In this document: positions 12,031 through 23,529 of the stretch, piece by piece | Layout: each line of letters opens with the position of its first letter | Position numbering within the stretch: position 1 is the first letter of the stretch | NCBI GenBank assembly: GCA_027625915.1 | Contig: JANTQA010000008.1 | Span: 1,815,001-1,879,000 of the forward strand | From: Anaeramoeba flamelloides | Lineage: Eukaryota; Metamonada; Anaeramoebidae | Length of the DNA: 64,000 bases | Direction of reading: 5' to 3' | The notes under the pieces: model-generated | Database searches by the model: none | What the model saw: the letters and a program-made list of their open reading frames with translations, nothing else | What the model was told of the DNA's origin: nothing | Program-made: the position numbers and the translations under genes

Positions 12031-13036
12031 TTTCACAGAACAAAAAAGAGATTTCTTTTTTTTTGTAAAAGATCATTAACAAATTTTTACAATCTCGAAA
12101 AAACTCAAGGCACATTATGATGATCCAATTATATTTTTTTTTAATTTTTTTCCTTTTCTTTTATACTTTTTGTCTTTTTCTCGAATCAGACAAAAAGTAA
12201 TCAAACACAATATTTCTTGTGTTCTTATTGTTATTTTTTTAAAAATGATATTTCTTTTGAATGTTTTAATCTCAATAAAATGGTTTCTCAAGATAATTAT
12301 TTTTTAAATTAACCTTATTTTATTTTTATTTTGTATCTTTATATTTACCTTCATTTTATACCCAACCTTTAGGAAACTCAAATCAAAAAAATTTCAAATT
12401 ATAAACTTTTTTATTGTCTTCGCCTGTAATAAACATTATTTGTAGAGTTTACATTTTGATTTGTTTTCGAATAAAAACCTCAAATAATTCTTTTTTTGAT
12501 TTCATGGAATCAAATGATTCTTTTTTATTTCCAATGATGAATCCCAACTTATTTCTTTTTGAAATGTGGGTTTTAATAGAATTCACCTCATTCTCAGATT
12601 TTAATAATTAATAAAAAAATAATTGATTTTTTAAAAATATATGAAAAGAATTAAATTTTTCTTAAAACAAAAAAATAAATATTTGAGGTTTTTCTTCTTG
12701 GGATTTTAGTTTTCATCATCTTTTTGTAAATTCTGCTTTGTTATAAGTTTATTCCTCCTCAGAAAATTATTTTACTTTGAAACAGAATCAATAAAAGCTT
12801 TTTTTTTTAATAGGATTTTGTTACCAAATAACCATTCTTTTTTTGATACCAGAGAATCAGAATAAAATAATTATTAATGTTTTTGAAAAATTATCTAAAA
12901 GGGATTTTAATAAGTGGAAAAAGTTTGATTAACACTGATTCTATTGGAATCATTTAGATATTAGAGATACCAAATTTAAATTTTTTTGATCTAAAAATTC
13001 CAAAAATGAAATCATTTTGGGAACTCTAAATATTTA
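12031..13036. other. Intergenic region downstream of ARPC4
   Basis: AT-rich with long T runs just after the ARPC4 stop. On the minus strand, about 12440-12611 reads as a short plausible frame containing NKLGFIIGNKKESFDSMKSK and ending RKQIKM-stop. It has no supported start, so it could be a stray exon or chance. Nothing else is supported. Confidence 0.35.
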
Positions 13037-13178
13037 TTAATAAACAATATATCTCTTCCCTGGTGGACGATGAAGACCTGGAGAAAACAAAGTACCATAT
13101 CCTTTAACACTTCGGACCACCTTAATAGAATCTATACTTGTCAAGATGTTATGTGTGAAGAGTTTATAGTTATTTGAT
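13037..13178 (-). CDS. Probable terminal exon of an unidentified gene
   Basis: A strong acceptor (a run of pyrimidines, TCTTTTTTCCTTTTGG, then TCAG) is followed directly on the minus strand by a 142-base frame to a TAA stop, encoding 46 residues. The stretch is clearly richer in G+C than its surroundings. It contains LTSIDSIKVVRSVKGYGTLF and then SPGLHRPPGKRYIVY at the end. One base is left over at the exon start, so an upstream exon must supply two. No convincing upstream exon was found between 13180 and 14200, where a family-1 MITE copy sits. I do not recognise the family. It may be a live gene with distant exons, a gene fragment, or an unrelated conserved element. Confidence 0.4.
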
Positions 13179-13239
13179 CTGACCAAAAGGAAAAAAGACA
13201 ATTTGAAATTTATTTGGGCAATGAAAACTATTTTTATAT

Positions 13240-13437
13240 CCAATTCAACTACTAAGAGAAAAATTTCAACTAAAATTTAATCCACAAAAACAATCCCAAA
13301 TTAAGGCAGAAAATTCAAATTCTAGTAAAAATAATTTGCCTAAAAAAAAATACATAAAATGTGCCTTAATTCGAGATTTTTCTTTATATCAAATTTTGCT
13401 GAGGTTTTTTGCAGTAAAAGAGAAAATAGCTGCAATT
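13240..13437. mobile_element. Palindromic MITE, family 1, copy c (degenerate)
   Basis: Internal words match the family: CAAATTAAGGCAGAAAATTC, AAATTCTAGTAAAAATAATT and ATGTGCCTTAATTCGAGATT. Both ends are eroded. If the terminal exon at 13037 belongs to a gene, this copy would sit in that gene's intron. Confidence 0.6.
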
Positions 13438-14876
13438 CATGAAAAAAAAAGGATGAACTATTTTTTAATATTTGTTACTTTGATGAGGAATAAAAGAAAC
13501 TTTTAAATAATTGTTCATAAGTCTAAATATGTAATGTTGCAAAAAATAGTAAATTCGAATAAAAAATAACGTTTGAAAATTTGTTAAAGACAAATAAAAT
13601 TATTATTATTTTATCTTAATTAAATTAATTATCCATTAAAAAAACTATTAGACCATAGGAAATTATTTTGATTAAGTTAGTATCAACCGATATTTTTCAA
13701 GTTTTGAAAAGAATTTTGAATTTATAAAACATTTATACCCTTTGGCTTTTTCTTCTTTCTTTTTCCCAAATAAATAATTAATTTACCCAATTGGAAATTT
13801 TTTCAAATTATTGATATAAGGATGAAATATAGTGTAATAAATGGGGTAAAACCCAGTAAAAATAATTTTATAATATTTAATGATTATTCATCAAATGATT
13901 GTGAATGGAATTAGAAGATTTTGGTAATAAATCAGTTCGTAAGTCACCAATTTCATTATTTCATTTCCTTTTTTCGAATAAAAAAAATATTATATCTAAA
14001 TACATTAAATACTTGCTACCTAAATACTGTTAATTGTAAAATTGAAAGAAAAAAATTTTCATTCAGCTTACCAAAAAATCAACATAACAAGAATTATAAC
14101 AAATCACCAATTCTAAAAGGGAAACGAATAATTTAAGCTGATTTTAAGAATTAAAATTTTGAACTATTACAGGATTTATAAAATCTTTTATTGGAAAGCC
14201 GTCTGAAAATTTTGTTCCATTTATTTTGAAACAAATTGTATTATTTTATCTTAAGTTTTAAAAAAGACAAAAAATATGAAATATTTTATTCTCGTTTTTT
14301 TTTTTTTGTTTTGGTTGTAATAAGGTCCAAAAAATGGAATAGGGGTTAATCTATTAAGAAGAAACTTTATTTCTAAAGAATATTTTTCTTGTTATACATT
14401 TTCATAAGTTAAATTATTTTTAAGAAAGATTTTTTTAAAGTGAAAATATATTATTTCCCAATTTTTTTATAAAAAAACTATTAATTCATTAATTCTTTAT
14501 CCAATTTATTTCGAGAAAACAATTACCTTGTGAAAAAAATACAGAACTATGGTTTATAAGTTATGCCAAAAAATTAAACAATATATGCTGCAAAAAATCG
14601 AAAAAAATTGATCAAAATAACAAAAATGATAGAATATTAAAAAGATATTTATCAAAATAATTCAATCGACAATTTATGTAATATCCAGGTAGAACATATT
14701 TAAAATAATATTTTATACTATTATTCAAGAAATATTATCTAATTCAGAATTTTCTGGATAATTATCAAATTATTTCCCAATAATTTGGTTATTTTACTAA
14801 TAAAAACTATATTTTCTCTTCAAATTTCAATTTTTTAAATAAATAATATATAAGAGTCTAAAATAAAGTTTATTAA

Positions 14877-15077
14877 TACAGTCAGTTTCACTTTTAAGGC
14901 ACAAACTTTCAACAAAAATTAAGGCAGAAAAAAACCTCAAATTAAGGCACAAAATTTGGAATTTTAATTTTTACAATTTATTTTTACTAGAATTTGAATT
15001 TTGTTCCTTAATTTGAGATTTTTTTTGTGCCTTAAATTTCGTTGAATGTTTGTGTATTAAAAGTGAAACTGACTGTA
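14877..15077. mobile_element. Palindromic MITE, family 1, copy d (best preserved)
   Basis: TA, then CAGTCAGTTTCACTTTTAAG at the left, and ATTAAAAGTGAAACTGACTG then TA at the right: the arms are almost perfect inverted repeats and continue inward through AAGGCACAAACTTTCAAC and its complement. Total about 200 bases with a TA duplication. No coding capacity. The clean ends suggest the youngest copy in the window. Confidence 0.8.
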
Positions 15078-15507
15078 TTGAGCAAAATTTTTTACATTTA
15101 TAATTTTAATATATCATCATTAGTATGTAACAGGGGGGAGTCTTGAATTGAAAGATATAAACTTTCAATTTAAAATAACATTAATTGTAGCTACTTGCTT
15201 TCGTTTTTCATAAATTTCTATTTATTAAATCGTACTACAAGTTGATATGTTTAATTAATAATTATTTGTTTATTATAAAAAAAAAATCAATACTTTTAGA
15301 AAAAAATTGACATTTCAAGGTAAATGTAATGGGTGGATTATCAATTTTAAAAAAGGGTTAAATTTCTCACTTAGAATTAATCTTAAAAAAGTAAATTACT
15401 TACTAAAAAATTCAGATAAATGTTGAAAAAAAAATCAAATACTTAATTTCAGTCTTTTTTATTACAAATAATTACAAAATATATGAAAATAATAGAACAA
15501 ATAAAAA

Positions 15508-16109
15508 TAAATTCCATTCTAAAACAATACACACACCCAAAATCAAAAACTGGTAAAAAATATTAATTTATTGAAATCTTTCAAATGTAATTTAAAATCT
15601 ACCACTAAGTTACACGATATTAATATTTTTTTAGTTAATCATTTTAATCCAAATAAAATAATAAAAAAAAACAATAAAATTAAAATCATTGCTTACAAAA
15701 TGATGAAAAGTGTGGAACAAAAAAGTTTTATTGGAAAATTTGTTGAAAATTTCACCAAAAATTGTTGATAGATCAAATGATAAGATACCCTAACTAATTG
15801 TAGGTGATTTTACTATTTAAATAACTTAAAGGCAAAATTATATTAACCATTGTTAAAAATATACTGGTCTCAGGAAAACAGATTACGTAACTAGATAAAA
15901 TGAATGAAAAAAAAAAAATAAAACAGAATAAATAAAAAAAAATGATCAAATAATATGAAAATTTATAATCTTTCTATTGTGTTTTTTTACCATCATAAGA
16001 ATTATGGAAAAATGTCATCAATTTCCATCTAGTGCAATAGATTAAATAGTTTTTTTTGTAATATCAAGAAATACAAAAAAAGTGCCAAAATTTTTATTAT
16101 AATTTGTTA
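15508..16109 (+). mobile_element. Tc1/mariner-like MITE, family 2, copy A
   Basis: Shares its order of blocks with copies at 37006-37543 (opposite strand) and 62691-63221: ACACACCCAAAATCAAAAA, TAATCATTTTAATCCAAATA, AATTTCACCAAAAATTGTTG and ATCAAATGATAAGATACC. Ends are TAAATTCCATTC... on the left and a GTGCCAAAATTTT block on the right. It is the most divergent of the three copies. A chance 65-codon frame inside (15571-15768) is not a gene. Confidence 0.65.
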
Positions 16110-17469
16110 AATTAAAAGAAAATTTCTACAATTTTTTTAATTTCTTCAATTTAGATAAAGTTAATAAAATTTTTCCAGAATTTGAAAATAATGAAGAAAA
16201 ATGATATATTTTTTCTTTATTTTAAAAATCAAAAAAAAAAAAAGTCGGGCTTCCCGCAATTTGAAAGAATTTAATAAAACATCTTTTTTTACTTATTATT
16301 TTTTAATTCCGAATAACATACTCTTGTTGTACACTCTTTTAATTAGGACATACAAATTATTTTACTATGTTTTTTTTATATAACACTTTAACAATTTTTT
16401 CCTCCTCTTTTTTTTTTTATTTTTTTATTTTGATAAATTTACATGTAATTAATCCTTTCCTTCAACAAAAACCCTCCTAATTGTAAATTTTATTTATTCA
16501 ATAAATTGAAAAAAGATTATTATTATTCTTCAAGATATTTTAATTGTACAACAAATTTTGGTATTGAGTTTCTTTTATAAAATTATTTTAAATTAATCTA
16601 AATTCATGAATAATACTACCCTTTACAGGGAAAAGAAATGAAGATAATCCATATTTAGTTTTTAATGGGAATAATCATTGAAAAAAAAAATGTTTATTTT
16701 TCAAATCAAAACAAGAAGTTTATATGAATATATTTAAAATGTTATACCCACACAGATTTTTGAAAGAAATTGTTTGATTAGTTTTAATAATTAAATAATT
16801 AAGGAATCAATTCTTTGGGTAAATTATTTCTGAAATCCTGAAAATATATTGATATTATAATTAACGAATAAAAAGGAAATAAAACTAATCATTCTTTTGT
16901 GGTTTTCATGTTGATGATTACTGAGATTAATCTTTGAAATAAAAAAAAAAACGAAAACATTTCAAATATCTAAATAATAATTTTTAACAAAACAACCATA
17001 CTATTTATTTTGGTTTTTATTGTTATATTTGGAAAAGGAAATCCAAAATAAATATTCCATAAAATGAATATTTTTCATACGATTATCAAAAATAAAAAAA
17101 ATTTAATAATTTATTGTGCAATAATTTTTATAATAGATCTTTTTAGTGTCACAGAAACTATTTGAACCATGGTGCACTAATATCATTTACCCCCAATTAC
17201 ACTATACTTTAATTCAAGATAAATTTTTGGTAGCGCTAAAACCTTTAACAAAATAAGAAAATTTGTGATTTTAAAGATTTTATTTTTTTAAATTATTATT
17301 TCAGTAAAATTAGATTATTCAAATAAAAGATTTTATTATTCTTAATCTAATAATATATAAGGAAAAAGGAGAGTAATTATTTTTTATTAAAATAAATCAT
17401 AAAAAAAGTCAAAAAAAAAAAAAAAAAAACAGAATTGTTTTAATTAAATTCAGTTTGAAATTGGAGAAT
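16110..17469. other. Gene-free AT-rich stretch
   Basis: Only F/K/I-rich chance frames occur (for example 16201-16383, plus). No motif, RNA or repeat end is visible. A 20-base A run lies just before the 3' end of the next gene. Confidence 0.4.
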
Positions 17470-18954
17470 TTAAATTTTAATCATATCTAAAGAATGCAGA
17501 CAAATCCACTTTTCAAATCTATTCAAAACCATTATAATAGCCTTTTTTTCATCATTTGATTTTGAAGCGATTTCAAAAACGTTTCCATGTGACACCTTTG
17601 GAGTTATTATTATTTCTTTACCGGACCATTTGTGTTTATATTTTTTATTACCAATTAGCGAGGCATTTTTTTTTTTCGTTTTAATTTTAATCCAAGCGGG
17701 GCTAATTCCTTGGTTGACAGTATCGATCCAAACACTAAAAATGATTTGGCTTTTTCTAAACAGATCGAGGGATATTGATTTTGCAATTTTCCGGTAGCCA
17801 AAGCCATCGCCGATCATTGATTCCTCCCCGTGCTCGGCGGAGTCGCAGAGATACAAATCTGCAATTGCGGTAAGATCGATTAAAAAATTCGAATTTGTGA
17901 TCCTTTTCGGAGCTTTGTTTCTTGAGGCAATTTTCCCAAAGGCCTTCAAATCAAAGCCAATAATACGAGGATTAAAGTTGGCCACTTTGAAAAGCTTCAG
18001 TGTGTAAGCTAAAGACAGGGCCTTTTGGTAAGATGGAGAAACAATATCAATTTCCTTCGAGTTTGTTAAAGTAATGCGGATCGTTCGGTAATTCTCAGTT
18101 AAGATCCTGATTTTGTCAATGTCTCGGATCTTTTTTTGGAAGACTGTGTTAATATAGTCTTCGCTATATCGCGTGCCCTTAACTTTTTGCATAAATGTTA
18201 GACTTTGTGGTTCGAGCTTTAAAATCCCCGACTTACCATCTTTCACAGTTTTAAAATTACCGTGCCCTAACCTTAAGAGCCTTGCTGCAATACCCAGCGC
18301 AGTTTTTTTTTTTAATTGTTTGATTGTAGAATTTTTTTTTCTTGTTTTTTGTTTTTTATTAATTTTTTTTTTGGGTGTTTCTTCTTTTTGGTTGATTTGG
18401 CTTGTAAAGTCAAAATTTAGGCTTGAGAGCTTTTTGTTATTCTTTGTTTCTGTTGAGCGGATCCGAAGAGAATTTAGCGAATTGAAGTTCGACGTCTGTA
18501 GTAGTGTTGTCTTCGATAACATCGGATCTTGGATCGTATGTGAATTTAGGGATGTTTCATTGCTAAACGATAATAGCTCAACAGACTTCCATTGCGATCT
18601 GGACAACGCAAAGTACATCGAGTCTTCTAACAGATCTATACTTGGCTCATTATCGATTTTTGAAATATAATTGCTTGTGCTTTTGTTTTCCTTCTTGTTG
18701 CTGTTGTTGCTGCTATTTGATTCAATGTTGATTGGTATAGGTGTTGGTGCAATTGGTGTTTGGAATAACATGGATTGGAATTGCCGAAACGGCTTGTATT
18801 TAAAAATCTCATGTTTTCCCGGTTTTTCTAATTGTAGCATATTTTTCATCTGCCTTGAGCCCGACATTTGTTTGGAATCAAAATTTTGTATTTGAAAAAA
18901 ATTTAAAAGATGGCAAAAAGTTTGAAAAATGATCTTTTGTATTAACTTTTTCAA
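17470..18954 (-). CDS. Unrecognised protein with PH-like halves
   Basis: An intronless frame of up to 494 residues with much higher G+C than its flanks. The longest start is at 18954; an ATG at 18867 (MSGSRQMKNM) gives 465 residues and looks more like a natural N-terminus. The first ~210 residues are low-complexity (S/N/K-rich, with a basic KKKINKKQKTRKKN tract that could be nuclear-targeting). From about 230 to 325, alternating strands end in a hydrophobic helix (QKALSLAYTLKLF), and from about 400 to 490 the pattern recurs, ending EKKAIIMVLNRFEKW. Strand-then-C-terminal-helix order is typical of PH-like folds, so tandem lipid- or protein-binding PH-like domains are my inference; no diagnostic motif proves it. 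The stretch between has acidic CDSAEHGEESMIGDGFGY. No known family recognised. Confidence 0.75.
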   Translation of the reverse strand: MKKLIQKIIFQTFCHLLNFFQIQNFDSKQMSGSRQMKNMLQLEKPGKHEIFKYKPFRQFQSMLFQTPIAPTPIPINIESNSSNNSNKKENKSTSNYISKIDNEPSIDLLEDSMYFALSRSQWKSVELLSFSNETSLNSHTIQDPMLSKTTLLQTSNFNSLNSLRIRSTETKNNKKLSSLNFDFTSQINQKEETPKKKINKKQKTRKKNSTIKQLKKKTALGIAARLLRLGHGNFKTVKDGKSGILKLEPQSLTFMQKVKGTRYSEDYINTVFQKKIRDIDKIRILTENYRTIRITLTNSKEIDIVSPSYQKALSLAYTLKLFKVANFNPRIIGFDLKAFGKIASRNKAPKRITNSNFLIDLTAIADLYLCDSAEHGEESMIGDGFGYRKIAKSISLDLFRKSQIIFSVWIDTVNQGISPAWIKIKTKKKNASLIGNKKYKHKWSGKEIIITPKVSHGNVFEIASKSNDEKKAIIMVLNRFEKWICLHSLDMIKI

Positions 18955-19801
18955 CTTGGTGTGTTTGTAAACACCTCTAGAGTCTCTAGTTCATGTTTTT
19001 TTTGATCTTTATAATATTTTCAAGAGAATTAAAAAGAGAGATAATATTTTTTTGTTTTTATTGAGGATTTTTAAGTGAAAAATTCAAAGAAAAAATAAAA
19101 AATATTTATTCTCGATTTTCAATTTTTCTTTTGTTCTTTTTATTGTTTATTTCTTTTCAATTGTTATAATATATGGGGTAAAATTAAAGATATAAAATAA
19201 TTATAATGGTTCTTGTTGAATACGACTGCTATTTTCCAATTAATAAATGAAAATTTTTATTTCAATTTCCAAATTGAATATTAATGACTAGTGTTACAAT
19301 CAAATTAACCGAGTAAAAATTTTGTCTTAGAGTTAAAGTAAGTTATTTATATTTATTGTCTAAAAATATCATTTCTAAAGGATTAGAAAAATATTTTAGG
19401 GGTTTTACTTCAATTTATAATTCATATAGAAAAATATTTTGGAATGTAAACGAAAAATTTTCATTTTTTAATTCGAAAATAACAGTAATGGAATTTTCAA
19501 CCCAAAAACCCTTTTGAAACAAATTATGGATTTCAATATAATTACACCTTGTAGTCAGTAATTTAATCTAGAAAAGAATAAAATGAAATTATATTGTTTA
19601 AAGCCAAAAAATGCAAAGAAAAAATCAATGAACATTTGATTTGAAAATGACATCAGAAAATATTATATATATTAAATTTCCATATAATTAGAATAATTGA
19701 TTTTAAGGTTAAAAAAGAAAAATTTCGTTATTTTTTTTTTGTAGTATCTAATTTGTTAAATATTAAAATTAGAAATTTTTTTAATTATTATTATTTAAAG
19801 A
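18955..19801. other. Upstream region of the PH-like gene
   Basis: Probable promoter and 5' leader of the minus-strand gene ending at 18954. AT-rich, with no other frame or repeat recognised. Confidence 0.35.
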
Positions 19802-20035
19802 AGGTGTTATAAGCCCCTCTTCCCCCCCCCCCCCCTGAATTCCTAAATTTTTATTTCGGAATCTTATTAAAGACTCAAAGATAAGTTTATTATTCACTAA
19901 GTCGAATAAACTTGATGATTTTTTTCTAATAATATTAAAAATATTATTATTTTTTAATATATTAGATACATTATTTTTTTTTTGATTCCGATATCCAGAT
20001 TTTACGATTATTTTAATAGGATGAGCAATTTCATC
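19802..20035 (+). repeat. Poly-C-headed dispersed repeat, copy 1
   Basis: A run of about 14 C is followed by TGAATTCCTAAATTTTTATT, then AGACTCAAAGATAAGTTTAT, and ends near GATTTTACGATTATTTTAAT with GCAATTTC after it. The same order occurs at 51006-51245 and, without the C run, at 56750-56945. It is noncoding; element type unknown. Confidence 0.65.
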
Positions 20036-21900
20036 AAAAATGGTCTAAATCTTCAATGATATCTAAAATCAGAAATATTTATAATTTGAGGACATAAACA
20101 CATTTTTAAATTTTTTCATATTGCTAATTTTGATACACTTATTGAAATATTTTTTTTAATGTCACCAGATATTGAGACTTTATAATCAAAATATCATTAA
20201 TTGCCCAATTTGAGAAAGGAAAAAAATTGACCAAAAGTACATCATAATTGAATCTTAAATATTTAAATTTTTTGTTTATTTTTTTTTTATGTTAACTTTT
20301 TAGTTTTAAACATTATTTTTTTAAATCTAAAAATATGTAGAGATTAAAAATTGAAATTAATCATATAAAATGCTTTAAAAAAACATTAGAAAATGTACAT
20401 TATAAAAAAACCTTTTTACATTTAATATCAAACACAAAAGATCACCTTTCAAATAAATTTGTTGAAATCGAGAATGGAAAAATTGTAATCTAGAAAAATA
20501 TTTTTTTGGAGGATTTATTTCTTTTTCTTCATAATTCAGAAGAGAATAAAGAAAAACCACTTCGAATTTCTAGCTAAATTTATAATTTTCCTTGTTTTAT
20601 TATTTTAAAGGAACTCCATTTATAGAAATTTATTTTCAAAATTCTTTTGTCTCATATTTTTATCAAATAAAGTCGAAATAAGGAATATTATTTCAAAGAT
20701 TAAATGAAATGAGATTGGATTCTCGAAATCAATAAAACGAGTTTAAAATAATCAAAATGAAAAAAGAAAAATCTGAATATTGAAAAATTCTGATTCATCT
20801 TTATTTTGATTTTTTAAGATTTGATGAAAAATAATTTTTTTTTAACACCCAAAAAAAAATACCCCGGTAATAATATGGACTTCTGAAAAAGTTATTTAAA
20901 AATAACATGTTTTCTTTCACCAATCTTTTTTAAATTTAAAGTAATAAACTATATTTTATAAAATAAAAATAAAAGTTTTGTAAACGAAATATTAATTTGT
21001 TTCACAAAACTTTTTCATCTAAAATTTTTCATTTTCACAATTTAAAATAGAATAAATGAAGAAATAAAATTATTATCTTTTAGGTATAAGATCAATATAA
21101 ATATGATAATAATGATTATTTTCTGAATTTTATTTTTTATTTTCCTTTATACTATTTTTTTTTTTTAAAGAAAAGCCTTTCCTTGAGCTAACTCCTTATT
21201 CAGATCATTTCCAAGAGTTGAAAACTTGTAAGATTTTATTTTTTAATCGAATTAAAAATATATTCCTACCGCTTTTTAATTTAGAAATATTTTCTATTTA
21301 TTTTTTCTTTTTGAAAAAATAGGAATTTCGCTTCTCTTCAAATAAAATTAAACAAAATTGTGCAAATTTCCACTTAAATTAAAATATATATAAAAAATAC
21401 TAATTGGATTTTTATACTTATTAAATTCATTTTATTAAAATTAAATAATAATCTGTGTTAATATTATGTGTTATATTTCTTCCATATTGAAGAAATTTAA
21501 AAATTATTTGGGGGCGATTAAAAAAAAAATGAATTAAAAAATGAAATAATAATTTTTTTAAAATACAAAAAAATATATTTAAAGATACACATGAAGATTA
21601 TCAACTGGACAAAATGGTTAAAATCAAAGTTATTGTGGGCATGCCAAAATGGTTGTAAAATAGTTTATTTGTTGATATTTCATTTACTAATTTTTCATTT
21701 ATCTATTCTATCAATTTTTTCACATATCAAAGTCAAAATTTATCATCTTTAGGATGTAAAACAAATCTATATAATTTTTTATTTTTGAATAAGGATATTT
21801 TTCGAATTTATTAACTTTCTTGGAATTTTATTTTGAATATCTCTTTTTTTAGTTCTGAATACAAAATTCGTTTCAATTAACATAACTGTCTTTGATCAAG
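20036..21900. other. Gene-free AT-rich stretch
   Basis: No supported exon. Near 21614-21655 (plus) a short frame, MVKIKVIVGMPKW, could be a first exon of the following gene, but its splice sites are weak. The rest is homopolymer-rich intergenic DNA. Confidence 0.35.
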
Positions 21901-23104
21901 TTGGCTCAAAAACCTACTTTTAAGAAACAAAATAATTCTGGTTCGGTGTGAGTAATTTTTTTGATTTTTTTGTTATCCGAAAGTTATCTCTCAAATATGA
22001 ATTTTTTTGAAATTATTGCCCAAATCCAAATAAAACTTCTTGAAAGTTCTCTGATTAAATCTTTTGTTGTATTACTGTTTTAACATTAAGAGAAAAATTA
22101 ATAATTTAAATTGGTCAAATTTTCCAATTATTTTATCAACGAAACATTAGTTCAGCAAAGCTAGCAACACCAACGGTGAAAAAACAAATTCTCAAGGTCT
22201 CTTAAAAGCGCTTGTGTAATTTCATTTTTTATCATTCTTAGAATTGTCAAATTGAAATGAATCTTTCTAATTTCAATAGGGATGAAATAGAATGCTTAGT
22301 TTTGATTATGTTCCACCAAAGCCAAATCAAAGATCAAAAAATCAAAAACCTGCAGTTTTCTAATGAAATTCTACAAGTAAATAAAAGATTAATTGGTTTT
22401 CTTTTTTCTTTTAATTGGAAATTTTTTTGTTAATTTTCCCTCATTCGATCCTTATTTTTTATTTTTTTTTTATTTGCAGAAACAACCACAAGAACTAAAT
22501 GAAAAATATTAACAAATGATCCACAACTTACAAAAAAAAAATATAAGATTAAAATTGGTGAAGAAGAATTATCAAACCGTAAGGGATTAGTTTTTTATTT
22601 GAGCTTGAAGGAAACAACAAAAAAACAAAAACAAAATTTCTTCTTTAATCCCATTTTTTTTCGGTTCGGAAGAAGCAAGATCTTCTTGTAAAAATAATTG
22701 CTTTTTCCGAATTGTTCTCTAAAGCGTACAGACTAAATACCATTTGGAATTGTTCACTATTTTTTTTTTTCTCTTTAACATATTAATCTATTTCTCTTGA
22801 TGTAAATTAGTTATTTGCCAAAAATTGTCAGCTAACAAAGCAAATACAACAGTTAAAACGAAATAATAAAGACTTAAAGGTAAGCAATTCTCAATTTTGT
22901 CTTTGAATTCAAAACAGAAGAACAAATTCATGTGATTGGTGATCTGGTGTTTCCATTTTTGCAAAGAATGAAACAAAATTTTAAAACTTCAGTTGTTTTT
23001 TTTTTTTTTAATTCTTTTGGGTCTTTGTTCTTAAACATGATTCCTTTTTGTGTAAGAAGAACTATACCAAAATTTACAATCCTATTTGGGGAAATATAAA
23101 TTGA
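21901..23104 (+). CDS. Multi-exon coiled-coil protein, boundaries provisional
   Basis: Phase-compatible exons chain as 21901-21947 (AQKPTFKKQNNSGSV), 22151-22196 (SAKLATPTVKKQILK), 22242-22376 (NCQIEMNLSNFNRDEIECLV onward), 22480-22578 and 22811-22879 (LFAKNCQLTKQIQQLKRNNK, DLK). Donors include GTGAGT, GTAAAT, GTAAGG and GTAAGC, and acceptors end TTAG or GCAG. A last exon near 23058-23104 (EELYQNLQSYLGKYN-stop) fits the composition but not yet the phase. The first coding exon is missing. The product is a basic, Q/N/K-rich coiled coil of perhaps 180 residues with no recognised family. Oddly, the 22480-22578 exon has an in-frame TAA after LNEKY while coding character continues beyond it. This could be a pseudogene, a missed splice, a sequence error or read-through. 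Confidence 0.45.
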
Positions 23105-23529
23105 ACAAAATGTTCATTCATCTTCTACCCAAAAAAAAAACACCTTAATGACTACACTTGTATGAAAAAATAAAATTGAAAAAAAAAAAAAGTTAGACAA
23201 AACAACGACTTTCATCAACATTCCATTTTGAATAATAAAGTTTATTCACAATATAATCAAAATTACAGAACTCCGATTTCATTGAGAGCATTGTATTTAT
23301 TGTTGTCAGTAGTACCACCTTTTTTAAAAGTCTCTAGTCTAGCAAAAAAGGTGTTGTTTTTTGGGTAAAAAATTTCAAAGAAATGGAAGGATGAATTATA
23401 GTTTAATTCAACTTGGAGATATTTACTTGCATAGATAATAACCAATAATTTTGAAAACTACTGGACTCTATCTAATAAAACAAATAAGGAAAAAAAAATA
23501 CGAGTAATAAATATTTAGTGTCCTACGTT

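Noticed and set aside
15571-15768. 65-codon open frame (plus)
   Set aside because: It lies wholly inside a family-2 MITE copy whose relatives at 37 and 62 kb do not keep the frame open.
18173-18895. Plus-strand frames of 165 and 74 codons
   Set aside because: Antisense shadows of the better-composed minus-strand gene at 17470-18954.
11190-23104. Reassigned stop codons (TAA or TAG as Gln)
   Set aside because: ARPC4, the PUF60-type and RasGEF genes all end at TAA exactly where their families end; a single in-frame TAA at 22.5 kb is not enough.
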